Source of the DNA: Xanthostigma xanthostigma
Taxonomy: Eukaryota; Arthropoda; Insecta; Raphidioptera; Raphidiidae
Assembly (NCBI GenBank): GCA_963575645.1
Contig: OY754464.1
Coordinates: 8,060,001-8,124,000 of the forward strand
DNA: 64,000 nt
Direction of reading: 5' to 3'
A program made the translations under genes and the position numbers. This document shows, piece after piece, positions 1 through 11,638 of the stretch (position 1 is its first letter; every line of letters starts with the position of its first letter). The notes under the pieces were generated by a model. The model worked only from the letters and a program-made list of their open reading frames with translations. It was not told where the DNA came from and searched no databases.

Positions 1-500
1 TCGCGGGCCTTGTGTTACGTCACATGGCGCGTTCTGTCAGTTCAGTGTTTGTTACTATAGTTTTACAGTTATTTTATAACAATTTTCAGTTTTAATAGCC
101 ATTCAGACGATGGAAAAAGGTAAAAAACCATTTTAAAGGTATTGCCTTGTACCAAAGTGCATAAATACTATTAGAAGTACACCCGATAAAATTTTTTTTT
201 CGGTTCCAAGAGATGCGAAAACACGAAAACTATGGTGTAAAGTAATGAGAAGAGATGGATTTGTGGCAAAATATTCTGTCATCATGAATGCATCTATTTT
301 CTTGTGATTGTCCGATTGTGCTTTGACAAAACCACTTTCAGTCATCGTCCTAGATGATTCTTAATTTCACCAAAACACTAAAATTGCACTAGCTAATTTA
401 TAACACTACAGGAATACAAATAAAAACTATTTGTCACTCAAACACTATTAGCGACGCCGAGAAATCAGATGACGTGACGTGCCATGTGACGTCACGTTTT
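1..500 (+). mobile_element. THAP-bearing P-like nonautonomous element
   Basis: Terminal inverted repeats are visible as TACGTCACATGGCGCG near position 14 and its near complement GTGCCATGTGACGTCACG at 479-496. Between them lies a relic THAP-domain reading frame. P-type transposases carry an N-terminal THAP domain, so this looks like an internally deleted P-like transposon. The left end touches the window edge, so no target duplication can be checked. Confidence 0.55.
110..307 (+). pseudogene. THAP zinc-finger domain relic
   Basis: In the frame of the ATG at 110 comes a TAA at residue 9, then YCLVPKCINTIRSTPDKIFF and SVPRDAKTRKLWCKVMRRD. This is the C-x4-C start, the hydrophobic core and the conserved Trp of a THAP DNA-binding domain. 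It ends at TGA before the distal Cys/His pair. The in-frame stop and missing half mark it as dead. Confidence 0.72.
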
Positions 501-1478
501 GTTTCGACCAATAGTGATGCGTTTCGCAAAATTGAATTTCCCTCGCTTATTTTGCACTTTTTAATTAATATTTTTTACAATTAAAAGCGAACTAAATAGT
601 AAAATAATTGTTTAGGCATAATGTCCGGACAATAAAGATTCTTGGAAAAAAAAACATGTAAATTTAAACCACATGCATATTCCCTATTGCCTATGACGGA
701 CGGACGGAAACCGAAGTTATTCCACAAGTGTTTTACTTACACGGAACACTAAAAACCACAAAGGATCAATTTTAAATTATTTTAAGTACAAAACTTAATT
801 CTAGTTCCGAATAAGGTGAACGTGTGAAGTTAAGAATACGACGCCTGAACTCTGACCGGATTTCATTAATGACTATAAACACTAGAAGCATGTAACAAAA
901 GCCGATATTTTTATCGCTTCCATTATCCCATTTTAGTTTAAAATGGCGTCAATACTCATTCCGTGCATATCTCGTTTGCTGGTTATATTACAACTACCTA
1001 TATGTAAATAAAAAATGAAAAGTTTTTTGGACAGCCTGGTTATAATAATAACTGACCGTTCTTATCCATGGCGGCCAAGTTATATCCCCGACGCAGATGT
1101 ACGCGTAACTGGAAGAACGAATGTTGACGCAACGCCGCCTCCCGACGTCGAGACGTCTCGTCGCTAGCCTAAAACAAACGGAAATAGGAATTAATAATAA
1201 ACCAAAGGTATACACGAAGTCATCGAAGTTTACTGAAAGCAAGTATTGGAAACATCAATAAACTGGAACGCTAACAAATTGTTTATAAGCGTCGTTAATT
1301 TTTTATTTATCCTATTTTTAAGCAACTTCAAAAAAAAAAAAGTTAATCAATTCATGTATTATTTTGTTCAGCCATAACTTTTAAAATTTCGACACAATTT
1401 TGTTTAGAATGTTTACGGATTGGTAAGTACCATATAGTTTTTACTTTTTAGTCGTTTTTAATTTTTCAAATTTGTTTA
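501..1478. other. Unassigned AT-rich DNA
   Basis: No coding, RNA or terminal-repeat signal that I can support; only short open frames by chance. Confidence 0.4.
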
Positions 1479-1815
1479 TCTATACTAATATATAAAGCTG
1501 AAGAATTTGTTTGTTTGTTTGGTTGAACGCGCTAATCTCAGGACCTACTGGTTCGAATTGAAAAAAAATTTTTTTGTTGGTTAGCCTATTTATCGAGGAA
1601 GGCTATAGGCTATATAATATCACTCTACGACCAATAGGAGCGGAGCATCAATGACAAATGTTTCAAAATGTAACTAATTTGTCCGTCCGACAAAAACTTC
1701 TGCACGGTAACTCCATCAATTTAACTTTAGTCAATTTATCCCTATATTATTAAACGAGCTAATCTTGTATCTACCTATGTACCTATGTATCTAGGTACCT
1801 ATGTACCTATGTCCC
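1479..1815 (+). mobile_element. Helitron-type 5' end with short tandem repeat
   Basis: Starts TCTATACTAATATATAAAGC after an A, the typical insect Helitron 5' terminus, followed by the ACGCGCTAATCTCAGG and TTTATCGAGGAAGGCTAT blocks that recur at 12.4, 14.9 and 43.4 kb. It is followed by a small tandem of ACCTATGT units at about 1,770-1,812. The 3' end is not defined. Confidence 0.65.
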
Positions 1816-2117
1816 TAAATATTTTCTCGAAAACGGCCGTAACGATTTGGATGAAATTTACTGAAAAGGGATTTTGGGGGGCAAAAAATCGTTTTAGCTA
1901 GGTCTCATCTCTCGAAAAAATCGTTTTCTTACAAATTTTGTCATTATAAAAATCAATTTTTTGACGTATGAAAATACTTAAATATTGTAAGTAGGTTTTG
2001 GAATTTTATACAATGAAACAATTGTTTTCAAAATATTATGACAGTTAATCTTTAATTACTATCCAAGTGAAACTAAAATAAATACGTATTTGAAAGAAAG
2101 TTATAAACAATTATTAT

Positions 2118-3824
2118 TATTGGGCTTTGACATGCTCACTCCTGACATCTGGTGGCTAACATAAAAAATAAAATGTTAATGCATTTAGTCGATTTATCAT
2201 CTGTGAACAGTACTCCATTCGTACTTTTAAATTCTTAAAAAATGAAATAAATGAAAAGTTTTGAAAATAACTGCTGTTAAAAAATCAATGAAAGTTTGCT
2301 CTGCACATTTTAAAAGATGATTTGATGTTTTCAAGTAAGTACTATACAACTGTAACGTTACTATTATATTATAACATCATAGTTATAATGTACAGTTTGT
2401 TTATTTATTTTTATCTACAGATACTGCAAAAAAACAGCATTTGAAAGAAAATAAATGCTATAAGTACCTTCAGTCAATTTACCTGGGAAAAAAAACACAG
2501 CTACTGATGAGAACCGTAGGATACAGAGGAACAAGAGAAAAGAAGAACAAAAAATTTAATTTGGAAAATAAAGATTCAGTACATCAAACATCAATGAAAA
2601 TTATAATAAATTGTAACTAAAACTAATTTTTTAGTGAAATAATTACTTTGATTGTCGTTATGATCATCATCATAAACTTCATTATTATCTTAGTTTTCAA
2701 CAATAAGACTATCATCATTTTCTTTATTGCCTAATTCATACAATAATTGAATCCTATGGTTCTGATCAGTAGCTGTGTTTTTTTCCCAGACAAATTGACT
2801 GAAGGTATAGCATTTTCTTTCAAATCCTGTTTTTTTAGCTATATCTGTAGATAAAAAAATTAATTATAGACAATAAATTATTATATTAAAACTATATGAG
2901 GCTATATATATAATAGTAACGTTACACTTGTATACTTACTTAATAACATAAAAGCATCTTTTGACGTGATAACGTCTTATAAATTGATGAATCACCAATA
3001 TTATAAATTGATAAAACACCGGCTGCATGTACGAAAAAGTGTAACGTAACGTTCCTAACGCGTAACGCATAACGCGTAACGTTCCGCCTGACCCTGTGCG
3101 TGCTTTTTGCTAATTTCTCGCTCAATTTAAATCAGATCGGTTTGAAACCAGTCTTAAACGAAAGAGGAGAACATTTTACATAGATTTCGTATAACAGAAT
3201 TTGCCTAAACAGTTTTTTTATACAAATTTATATAGAAAAATATTTTATACAAATTTATATAGAAAAATAGCTGTATAAATGCAATGTTGTGTAATGCATG
3301 GCTAGACGCGGTCGGTTGTCTTTGTTTGCCGTACATGGAAATTAGAAGCAAACGTATGTCTTGTCTTAACATGAAAACAGCTGCATTTCTAATGTTTATT
3401 TTTTGACATTAGTATTTTGTGAAAGCAAAGCCTTCTAAGTTAACTATTGGAATAACTAATTATTATTAGAACATAATACTTTGTAAGTTGCAAACGTCAC
3501 TTTTGACATTTCTTATCATTCCGACACCAAGGATAAGCGGATTGAAACCAAATTTTGGGAGGTTTAGGTTATGTATTACGGAATACGTTATCACGTAAAA
3601 CTATCGTCCGTAAACCGACTTTACAGACAACCAATTTTTTAAGCAAACGTTCATTGATTTTTTAAATTCAGTTATTTTCAAAGCTTTTCATTTATTTCAT
3701 TTTATAAGAATTTAAAAGTACGAATGGAGTACTGTTCACAGATTTTAGATCGACTAAATGCAGTCACATTTTATTTTTTATGTTAGCCACCAGATGTCAG
3801 GAGTGAGCATGTCAAAGCCCAATA
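2118..3824. mobile_element. Foldback element with THAP remnant
   Basis: Long inverted arms of about 165 bp start TATTGGGCTTTGACATGCTC at 2,118 and end with the complement at 3,824. Near 2,287 the left arm encodes MKVCSAHFKR then a stop then FDVF, the distal C-x2-H of a THAP domain. A splice-donor-like AAG|TAAGT follows. The right arm is interrupted by another MITE (2,961-3,640). Confidence 0.6.
2961..3640. mobile_element. MITE of the GACGTGATAACGT family, copy 1
   Basis: Starts TTGACGTGATAACGTC and ends with ACGTTATCACGTAAAACT plus CCGTAAACCGACTTTACAGA. The same two ends recur at 4,809-5,204 and, reversed, at 35,401-35,656. It is inserted in the right arm of the THAP foldback. Confidence 0.65.
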
Positions 3825-3949
3825 GGTGAGTAATTTTAATAAATAAATTTTTAACCTAAATTTGAAGCGAAGGATGCAATATCATAGATCAAGATGACGG
3901 CGAATCAGTTTTACAAGTACCGGATTGCCATAAGGGCCGACAATCCTCT

Positions 3950-4241
3950 CCACAAAGGAGTCAAACTGTTTCAGCAATATTATCTTATTGCTCCACAAAA
4001 GGAAGCGAAGCTTCCCCAGAGAACCTACGGTTCTTATATGGAGAGCCGAAGGCTCGACTAGTGTTGTTTACAACCGAGCGGGGCGCAGCCCCGCGAGGTA
4101 AGACTGTAACAAAGGTGGAGACGTAGGCTCCACAAAGGGAAGCGACAGAGAACCTACGGTTCTCAAAGTTTTGGCGATATCAGCATATGTATCAGTATTT
4201 TATTTAACTTTCCGAGCAAAGCTCGGTCACCCAGGTACTAA
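3950..4241 (+). repeat. Cluster of GC-rich microhairpins, possible Helitron 3' end
   Basis: At least six tiny inverted repeats with 3-nt loops: GGAAGC-GAA-GCTTCC, AGAACC-TAC-GGTTCT, GAGCC-GAA-GGCTC, GCGGGGC-GCA-GCCCCGC, GAGAACC-TAC-GGTTCTC and CCGAGC-AAA-GCTCGG. The last is followed by CTAA and a T, which fits a Helitron 3' terminus. The GC content is far above the surroundings. Confidence 0.55.
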
Positions 4242-4245
4242 TATG

Positions 4246-5312
4246 TAACACCACGTCTTAAAAAGCCACGCCGCCACTGGTGTACCCTGGTGGTAATGTG
4301 AAGAAACAGAGGCAAAATGGAGCGTATGAACTAGGAAGTAGTGGTCATGTTAAAAAACTTAAATTAATAAATGTGTTGAATTAAATAGTATTCATGTTAC
4401 AAACTTTTGTTAATAAATATGTTGAATTAAAAATATTCATGTTATAAAGTTACGGTAACAAATATGAATAAAACAATAATAATTATCACATGTTCCATTT
4501 TCTATTGGCGCAGTAAATTCAACTCGATGACAGAAACGTTTCAAACAAAAGTTTTTAATTTAGAGGGACGCCCCCCCCCCTTCGCCCCCCACGGGGAGAG
4601 ATCCAGATTTATAGCCAAGCAATGTTCTCCTCAAATCCAACAACTTTTGTATAAATAGTAATTAATACTGTAACAATTATTATTATTTTATTCAACATAT
4701 TTATTAACGTAAGTTTGTAATATGAATATTATTTAATTCAACACATTTATTAACGTAAGTTTGTAACATGAATATTATTTAATTCAACACATTTATTAAT
4801 TTAAGTTTTTGACGTGATAACGTCTTATAAATTATGAAACACCGCCAGCACACACGAAAAAGAGTAACGTTCCGCAAGCGAGAGCGCGATATAAGCGATA
4901 GAGTAGTGTGCGTTCAACATTTTTTTCGGCTGTTCCAGCGAAAGCTACATCTGACAGATGGCCTAGATAAATTATACGGTTTGTTAACAAATATATAATA
5001 TATATACATTCTTTTAAATGTCTTTTATAATTGCTTAAAAATATGTATTTTGCTTTGGTTGATCAAATTATTAGTCGGTAAAAATATAGTTTGACAGCTA
5101 CTAAAATGTGGGTTATGTATTATTAAATATGATATTCGAGCGGAATACGTTATCACGTAAAACTATCGTCCGTAAACCGACTTTACAGACAACCAATTTT
5201 TTTTAACATGAACACTACTTCCTAGTTCATACGCTCCGCTGCCATCTTGCCTCTGTTTCTCCACATGACCACCAGGCTAAACCAGTGCGTGGCTTTTTAA
5301 GACGTGGTGTTA
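4246..5312. mobile_element. Inverted-repeat element TAACACCACGTCTTAA
   Basis: Ends are TAACACCACGTCTTAAAAAG and its complement. Both sub-ends share the AAACAGAGGCAA and GAACTAGGAAGTAGTG blocks in opposite orientation. The interior holds palindromic TTGAATTAAAT units and a nested MITE at 4,809-5,204. Confidence 0.65.
4809..5204. mobile_element. MITE of the GACGTGATAACGT family, copy 2
   Basis: Both termini match copies at 2,961 and 35,401. It is nested in the TAACACCACG element. Confidence 0.65.
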
Positions 5313-6400
5313 CAATACCATTTTTGAAAGAAAGGTATGAAATGCATAATACAATATTTTTTATATTTCATACTTTTCTTCTAACAGACAATATCTACAT
5401 CGTACTGGATTAAAGCATACTGTTAAAAAATGAATTTAAATAAAGTAAATATTAATTTTCCTATCACGTTCTTTCGCCTTAAATAAATAGCGTTTTTTAT
5501 TTCTTTTTAAATTTTTTCTTAAATAAATACGCTCCATGAATTAACAAAAATTCACCAAGTTAAAAAATTATTCATTAAACTGAATTTAAGTTTTCCTCCG
5601 TCAATTGTGTTTTATTATTTTTAATTAAAATTGCGTTAATTGGATTATTTCTGATGAATAGGGTTCTTGTAGTCCGGGGGCCAGCGACCTATTTAGGTCG
5701 TCCATTTCCGCGCGGCTGAAAAACTCGCAAAATGCTCAGACAGTAGTACCATATAGCATAGTGGCCGTCAGCTGCGCCAGTATCGGTGGAATAGCCTCCC
5801 ACGCACGGTTAAAAAGATAATAATTTTTATATCCAAATCTTTGACAAACGTCTGTTAGGTACATAGGTATCCATGACTACTTATCAAAAAACTGTTCGTT
5901 ATTAATTTTTCATTAAAATTTGATAATTCAAACTCTATTCTATTAGAAAGTAGATATTATACTAATTAATTTATATATTTTTTAGATTATTTCGAAACGT
6001 CATCTAGTGAAATATTGATTTATAATTTATTATTTTTTGTCAATATAGGTATAGTCTGGAAAAAATTGGTCGATAATTTTATTTATTTGAATAATATTTT
6101 TTACCATTACCTATCGATTGAAAACTTGTCAAAAGATAGTTATTAATGATCTTTCATAAAAAAAAACGTCAGCTGGCTGTACGATGGTGGATGTTACGTC
6201 AGCTGATCATACGAACTTGACGAAATTAATATGAATTCAGTCATTCCCTATCACATGAAACTTTGTCGAAAGGTAGTTTTTATAATATTTAAAATAAATA
6301 AAATCATCAGCTGCTTGTATATTGGGGGAAAGATTGTCAGCTGATACAAAAAAGGGTGTGGTAGAAGAGAAAGTTGGGAACGTCGATATTTTGGCGGTAA

Positions 6401-6610
6401 GGCCTAGTTTATATGAGAGGCGTTCAACGCGCGTTAGCCCAACGCGCGTTTACAGTTTCTATACAATTGTATAGAACTGTTTATATGATAACGCGCGTTG
6501 GTGGCGCGTTGAACGCGCGTTATCATATAAACAGTTCTATACAATTGTATAGAAACTGTAAACGCGCGTTGGGCCAACGCGCGTTGAACGCCTCTCATAT
6601 AAACTAGGCC
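6401..6610. mobile_element. PIF/Harbinger-like palindromic MITE
   Basis: 210 bp, almost wholly palindromic, with ends GGCCTAGTTTATATGAGAGG and complement, flanked by a perfect TAA duplication. It is filled with AACGCGCGTT units. The 3-bp TAA target fits PIF/Harbinger. Confidence 0.75.
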
Positions 6611-6613
6611 TAA

Positions 6614-6841
6614 AGCTGTAAAGCGTCGATAGCAATCGCTATGATACAGTTGAAAATCATTAGGTTGTTCAGGAAGTATTACATCTCTTGCTGCTAAATT
6701 ATAATTTTTTCGAATAGTGAGTATATTACGGCACTTGCACAAATCTTCGTTGATTAATTTTAACGTTGAACTTTTCTTTTGACAAAATACACAAAAATTC
6801 CAGCCAATTGGGTGACGGGACCACTTCAAAAATGTTGACAT
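6614..6841 (-). pseudogene. Zinc-binding transposon ORF, split by a MITE
   Basis: Starts MSTFLKWSRHPIGWNFCVFC and includes LCKCRNILTIR and YHSDCYRRFTAL. The spacing of C-x2-C and H-x3-C suggests a zinc knuckle. The frame then runs straight into a 210-bp MITE at 6,610, so the original C-terminal part is lost. Upstream sequence of the same gene recurs at 7,850-8,075 and 16,720-17,100, showing it belongs to a repeat family. The family name is unknown to me. Confidence 0.55.
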
Positions 6842-7489
6842 TTTATTATATTAAAGAATTTCTGATATCACTCGGGTAATGGATTGTATTCAATATGATA
6901 TTTGCTATTCGTTGCCATGGTTAGCTACATAATATTATGTTCCACGTCATGTAAAAATTAATCTAAGCATGCCGAACTAGTTTATTTCTGACAGATTTAT
7001 AAAACAAAAGAGCGGCTGATTTCTTTATTTTCAAAATATTTCCGAAGCTATAAAGCTACCTATTCCCCCGATAGTGCCGCAGCTGACGGCCACGATGCTA
7101 CATAGTCCAACTGTCTAAAGCTTTTTACGAGTCTTTGAGGCATGCGGAAATTGGTAAGAAAAACCTGTTACTGGCCCCCGGACTATTGAAAGTTAATACC
7201 CAACAAAACTTTAACTGGAAACTTATTCTGACTCGAAATTTTAAAAAAACCGACGGCGTTTAAAATTGCAATAATAATTATTATTTTACATTAATCCCTA
7301 TAGGTTGTGTGCACGAAGCCTACTAGCACCGCTAGTGGGTAATAGAGAATTATTAAACTCACTTTTTATGGAAATCGCGACAAGTTTCTATGCTGATAAG
7401 TCAAAAACTTTAGTGTGTCAAAAAAAAGTAGTAAGGAAAACTGATGTTAATTTTATGGTACCATAAAATTCAGATTGTAAAGCATTATA

Positions 7490-7724
7490 CTGCCCTAAAA
7501 AGGCAAAGGGCAGTAAGTGACATTTGTTGACAAAATGAGTTCATACTGAAGCAAACGACAGCAGTAAGTGCTGCAGCAATAATTTTATTGTCTTTAAAAA
7601 ATGTTTTCCCCATGTTTTGGTTTCCATAATCTAAAATTCTGGACGGTCAAGACATTTTTAGTAAATCTTGATTTAATCAAATTCATAAGTTGGTCACTTA
7701 CTGGCTTTTGCCTTTTTACGGCAG
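7490..7724. mobile_element. MITE with CTGCC ends and TATA target
   Basis: Ends CTGCCCTAAAAAGGCAAAGG and complement of CTGCCGTAAAAAGGC. It interrupts a repeat whose uninterrupted relative lies at 20,550-20,670, where CATTATATAAATAGC shows the empty site and a TATA duplication. Confidence 0.75.
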
Positions 7725-7849
7725 TATATAACTAGCATAACATAAAAGGTATGTGAGAATTATTTATTTATCATTATTATTCTATTTATTTTTTCTAGAA
7801 AGTTTTGTTAAAAAAATGTTTTTCTAAACTTTGTTTGGGAAATATTTTG

Positions 7850-8075
7850 AAAATAAAAAAAAATCAGCTGCTTTTTTGTTTTGTAGATCTGTCAGAAATA
7901 AACTAGTTAAGCATGCTTTGATTAATTTTTACATGACGTGGAACATATGCAGGTAACCATGGCAACGAACAACAAATATCATATTGAATACTAGCCATTA
8001 TCGCGTCATCTCACGCGATATCAGAAATTTTATTCTCTTTATTATACTATATCAAATGTCATCATTTTGAAGTTA
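7850..8075 (+). repeat. Copy of the zinc-finger ORF's upstream region
   Basis: Shares GATCTGTCAGAAATAAAC, TTTTTACATGACGTGGAACA and CATGGCAACGAA with 6,845-7,060 (opposite strand) and 16,745-17,040. It ends at an ATGTCATCATTTTTGAAG-like start with no continuing frame. Confidence 0.6.
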
Positions 8076-8219
8076 AAGCTTTTATGACTGTTCAGACTCA
8101 CTGGACGCGCGTTATTAACATAATGTCCCAACTCGTCAATAAAATAATGCATTACGATCTGGATACTACTATTACGCATCTCAGGTAAACATCTTATTGT
8201 TTTACTTAAGGAGGTTGAG

Positions 8220-8916
8220 CCGTTTTACGAAGATAATGAAAAAAAATCTGAAATAAAGTTTTTTTAATAGATTTTTTATGACAAAATTTTCTGTAAAAAA
8301 TTCTAAATCATTGGGAGATTTATAAAGTTAAAAATTAAAAAAAACCTTTACATGTAGTTTTATGGAAAATATGTCAACATTGTCAACCTAGCATGCAAAC
8401 GGTACATTTTAATTTTTTGCAAATAACCAAATAATGTCAGCAGTTCCGAAAACTAACTATGTAAAGCATCGATGTCTTACGCCTATTTTAATATTTTATC
8501 CAATTTAATTAGGAGACTTTTAAGCAATAAAAAAAATTATTAAATCTTAGCACTTTTCTATTATGGACTTTTATTCTTGACAATTTTAACTGAATTTTCA
8601 ACTTTTTAATAATTCAATTTTAATTTTTATTACTTCTAATTTCTTTTTTAAATTATTTACTGCAAAAAATATATAAAATACAGATATTTACATAAATTTA
8701 TTTTTTCTAACCTAACTTTGTACAAAAAATTCAAGTTAGTCCATTAAGTAAAATACTGAAATAATTAATTAATATAAAAAAAATATTTATTTATGCCTTT
8801 ATGACAATAATTTATTGGTATCATCGACTTATAACCTTTTGTAAAAATGTATTATGGAAAAGTTCCCATTTAGAATTCGACTTACTTTTGATTGGGACTG
8901 TAACGGATCAACCTCC
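8220..8916 (+). mobile_element. TTAA-flanked MITE family, copy A
   Basis: 697 bp between TTAA sites with ends GGAGGTTGAGCC and TCAACCTCC. Two more copies lie at 23,484 and 53,189, inverted relative to this one. A TTAA target is characteristic of piggyBac-type elements, though the GGAGG end is not the classical CCCT. Confidence 0.78.
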
Positions 8917-9212
8917 TTAAGCAACCAAAAAAAAATTGAAGGTTGACATTTTCGCATTTTCTTATAAACAAGCAATTTATGGACTGGCGCTGTGAAAAGA
9001 GGAAAAATAAAAGAAGTAAAAAGAAAACCATCGCATGAAACGTGTAATTGACAAGTACACTGTAAAGACAGCACGAGCTCAACTAAATCTCAGCAAGAAC
9101 AGCAAACTCAACTATACTCCATATTGTGCCAGGAGTATGGGAAATGTGGCTTATGTGTCCCTTGCATAAACAAAATCTTATAAGTATAAATACACGAGAG
9201 CTTTTATAAATA

Positions 9213-9271
9213 AATGTTGAATAATATTTTAGCGTCAAAGTAATAAAAAATGCATGCGTGAATATCATCAT
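9213..9271 (+). repeat. Left copy of a ~55-bp direct duplication
   Basis: GAATAATATTTTAGCGTCAA and following bases to ATATCATCATA are repeated at 10,306-10,356, on both sides of the hAT element. Confidence 0.75.
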
Positions 9272-9273
9272 AC

Positions 9274-10296
9274 TAGTGATGTGTCGACATGACTCTTTAT
9301 TGGGAGCTGGCTCTGTGCGCTCCGCTCACTAATAAGAGTCGTTCAAAGGAGCGACACTAGACAGTACGCACTACTGCAGAGGTGTGAACTGTCATCATGC
9401 CATGCTCAGGAGTCACGAAGCATTGCACAGCACAATACACACTCAGCTCTGAGCTCATTTTAATATGATTCTGATCTTATATTGTTCGCATTTCGGATAA
9501 ACTATAAAGTATAATAAAAGCTTAACAATAATAATGTTTATTGTTACAATATTATATCTTTGTCAACGACGTCAATGTGAATGGTTTAAGTCAGTGCTCC
9601 GCAACCGGTGTGCCGTGGCACACTGGTGTGCCGTGAGCCGGATACAGGTGTGCCGCGGTCAAATTCAATGTATTTGATAATTTACAATTACATTTTGCAA
9701 AATTTGGACAATTAATTTTTAATTTCTTAGATATCGCTCAAAAAATTCTGGTATCATTAAAATGTAACTGAAATAAATTAGCACTATTTTTTTCATTGTT
9801 TGAAAATTTTTATTTGTTGGTACATTGTTACTAATTTTTTCAATTGTTATTTTAATATGAACAAAAAACACAGTGTGTAGAACGCACGTTTGCCGTCGTG
9901 TCACCTCGGTCGATTTGAGTCGGTCGTCGCCTCAGTCGTGTATTTGTGTATCAATTATATTTTAGCTTTTGGTGTGCCGCGGAAATCTAGCAAGAATTTT
10001 GATGTGTCGTAGGTGAGAAAAGGTTGCGGAGCACTGGTTTAAGTCACTGTAAACAGTGTGTCATTCAACATTAAACGACTCAGCAAAGATAACTCCGTAC
10101 GTGCAAAGTTCACTAGTGTCTCTGTGGCCTGTGCTGTGTGCGCTCTGTAAATGTGCGAATGCAACAGTACAGAATAGCTCAGGACAGAGCAATGGCGCTC
10201 AGAGTGAGTTATTCACAAAAAAAAAAAGCGACTCGCTCCGCTCCGAGAAAGGAGTCGTTCGTTATGAACGACTCGCTCAGGAGCGACACATCACTA
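9274..10296. mobile_element. hAT-like element, TAGTGATGTGTCG ends
   Basis: Ends TAGTGATGTGTCGACATGAC and the complement of CGACACATCACTA. Subterminal CTCCGCTC and GAGTCGTTC blocks are inverted. No 8-bp duplication directly abuts it; instead a 55-bp duplication flanks it. A second hAT element is nested at 9,592-10,036. Confidence 0.7.
9592..10036. mobile_element. hAT nonautonomous element with 8-bp TSD
   Basis: 445 bp with ends CAGTGCTCCGCAACC and complement, flanked by perfect GTTTAAGT duplications. The interior repeats GGTGTGCCG. The 8-bp target and CAGTG ends identify hAT. Confidence 0.85.
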
Positions 10297-10305
10297 AAAT
10301 TTTGA

Positions 10306-10356
10306 ATATTATTTTAGCGTCAAAGTAATAAAAAATGCATGTGAATATCATCACAC
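10306..10356 (+). repeat. Right copy of a ~55-bp direct duplication
   Basis: Near-identical to 9,213-9,271 (AATAATATTTT versus AATATTATTTT; ATGCATGCGTG versus ATGCATGTG). It flanks the hAT element. Confidence 0.75.
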
Positions 10357-10435
10357 AGTAACGTGTGGGAAGTTAGCTTCCCAATCAAATGATATTGGTT
10401 CCAAACAATTTGTAACCTTAATATTTGTAACACAA

Positions 10436-10640
10436 CTTTTTTGCCATTTCAACCCACAAATGGGGACTAGTACTAGTTTAGGTCAAAAATCACTTTGGGA
10501 GGATGTTTGGTATACAAATATGAAGAGCCCTATTGTTTTTGAGGAAAATCGGCGAATGCGCAGAAAAGATATATGCTATAACGGTGTTTTTTTATATAAT
10601 AATGGTATACTTTTCATAACAGCTTAATATTGTATTTATT
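10436..10640 (+). repeat. Dispersed repeat CATTCCAACCCACAA, copy 1
   Basis: Partial copy of a repeat seen also at 16,374, 18,911 and 43,830: a small hairpin (CCATTCCAACCC...GGGGAATGG), TAGTTTAGGTCAAAAATCAC, then TTTGGGAGGATGTTTGG and a GCGCATGCGC-like block. Confidence 0.65.
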
Positions 10641-10818
10641 TTTTCAAGTTTAAGTTTCTAAACTTTATAGTTTCGGAAATATTTTGGATATAAAAAAAAT
10701 CGAAGGAGATTTATTTGGTTGAGGAACAATTGAAAAAAAGCTAAAACATATTTTCATCTTCGGGGCCTCAATGCAAGTTGAGATGGTAAATTTAAACTAT
10801 CGGTCCTTGTGGTGTAAA

Positions 10819-11362
10819 ATCCGCAGCACACGAGGCTGGATTTGCCGCTAGGTTCCTTGCTAGATTTCACTACTAGTTTTCTAGCGCTGGTTTTCTTAAT
10901 TGCAATTATGTGCTCGCTTCACACGAGGCGTCTTTACAAGCTTGCTCTGAAGGTAGATTCGGTGCGCGCGCAGTGATAGAACGCTAACAAAAGTGCATGT
11001 TTAATGTATATTGTCTCTGAACAAAACACACGCTACGGCATAGTGTTTGTGGGCGTTTGTTCAAGTCGCCCACGTGACAAGATACTGCTTCCTGATTGGT
11101 TCTTGCTCATACCTATTGTAGCAAGCTTTGTTACATTAACTCTCTTTCTCTCTTTTTTTAATATTGTCAAAATTAGTTTTCTTTAGCTACGCTGGAAAAA
11201 AGAATGTTGTTATTTTTGGAAAAAATTCAATTGATTAATTACTTCTAATGAGAAAACATATTTTTCCGAATTATTATTAATTCAATCAGTGTTTTATTTT
11301 TTTTAAAAATAACAACATTCATTTTTCCAGCGTAGCTAAGGAAAACTAATTTTGACAATATT

Positions 11363-11396
<34 letters not shown>

Positions 11397-11638
11397 TTAA
11401 TGTAACAATGCTTGCTACATTAACTCTCTCTCTCTCTTTTTTTAACATTGTCAAAATTAGTTTTCCTTATTTGTGCTTACACTATCAGTGGACCTAGCAA
11501 GAAAAATAGCCCCTGTTCTAATTTTAAAACCTATCTTGTGAACTAGCAGACGAGCCCGCAGTGAGGTCATTTCCAGCTTCGTACCCCCAGACGTTCAATC
11601 AGTGTTTCTAGCCTCGTGTGCAGCGGCCTTTATAATAT
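10819..11638. mobile_element. MITE family GGCCGCTGCACACGAGG, copy 1
   Basis: Ends match CCGCAGCACACGAGGCTGG (left) and CCTCGTGTGCAGCGGCC (right, complementary). Blocks CTAGCAAGGAA and CAAGAACCAATCAGGAA-like sequence recur in copies at 17,446, 26,126, 29,540 and 54,322. GA/CT tracts and an inverted duplication fill the centre. Confidence 0.7.
11369..11396 (+). repeat. (AG)n microsatellite with inverted partner
   Basis: About 14 AG units; a (CT)n tract at 11,421-11,438 and another near 11,142 form its complement, within a larger inverted duplication (11,110-11,460). Confidence 0.85.

Larger units (their letters stand above)
5671..7185 (-). mobile_element. TIR element carrying a zinc-finger ORF
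   Basis: Bounded by AGTCCGGGGGCCAG and its complement CTGGCCCCCGGACT. Further in, GGCCGTCAGCTGCG near each end is also inverted. It contains the minus-strand ORF at 6,614-6,841 and its upstream region. No target duplication is certain. Confidence 0.5.
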
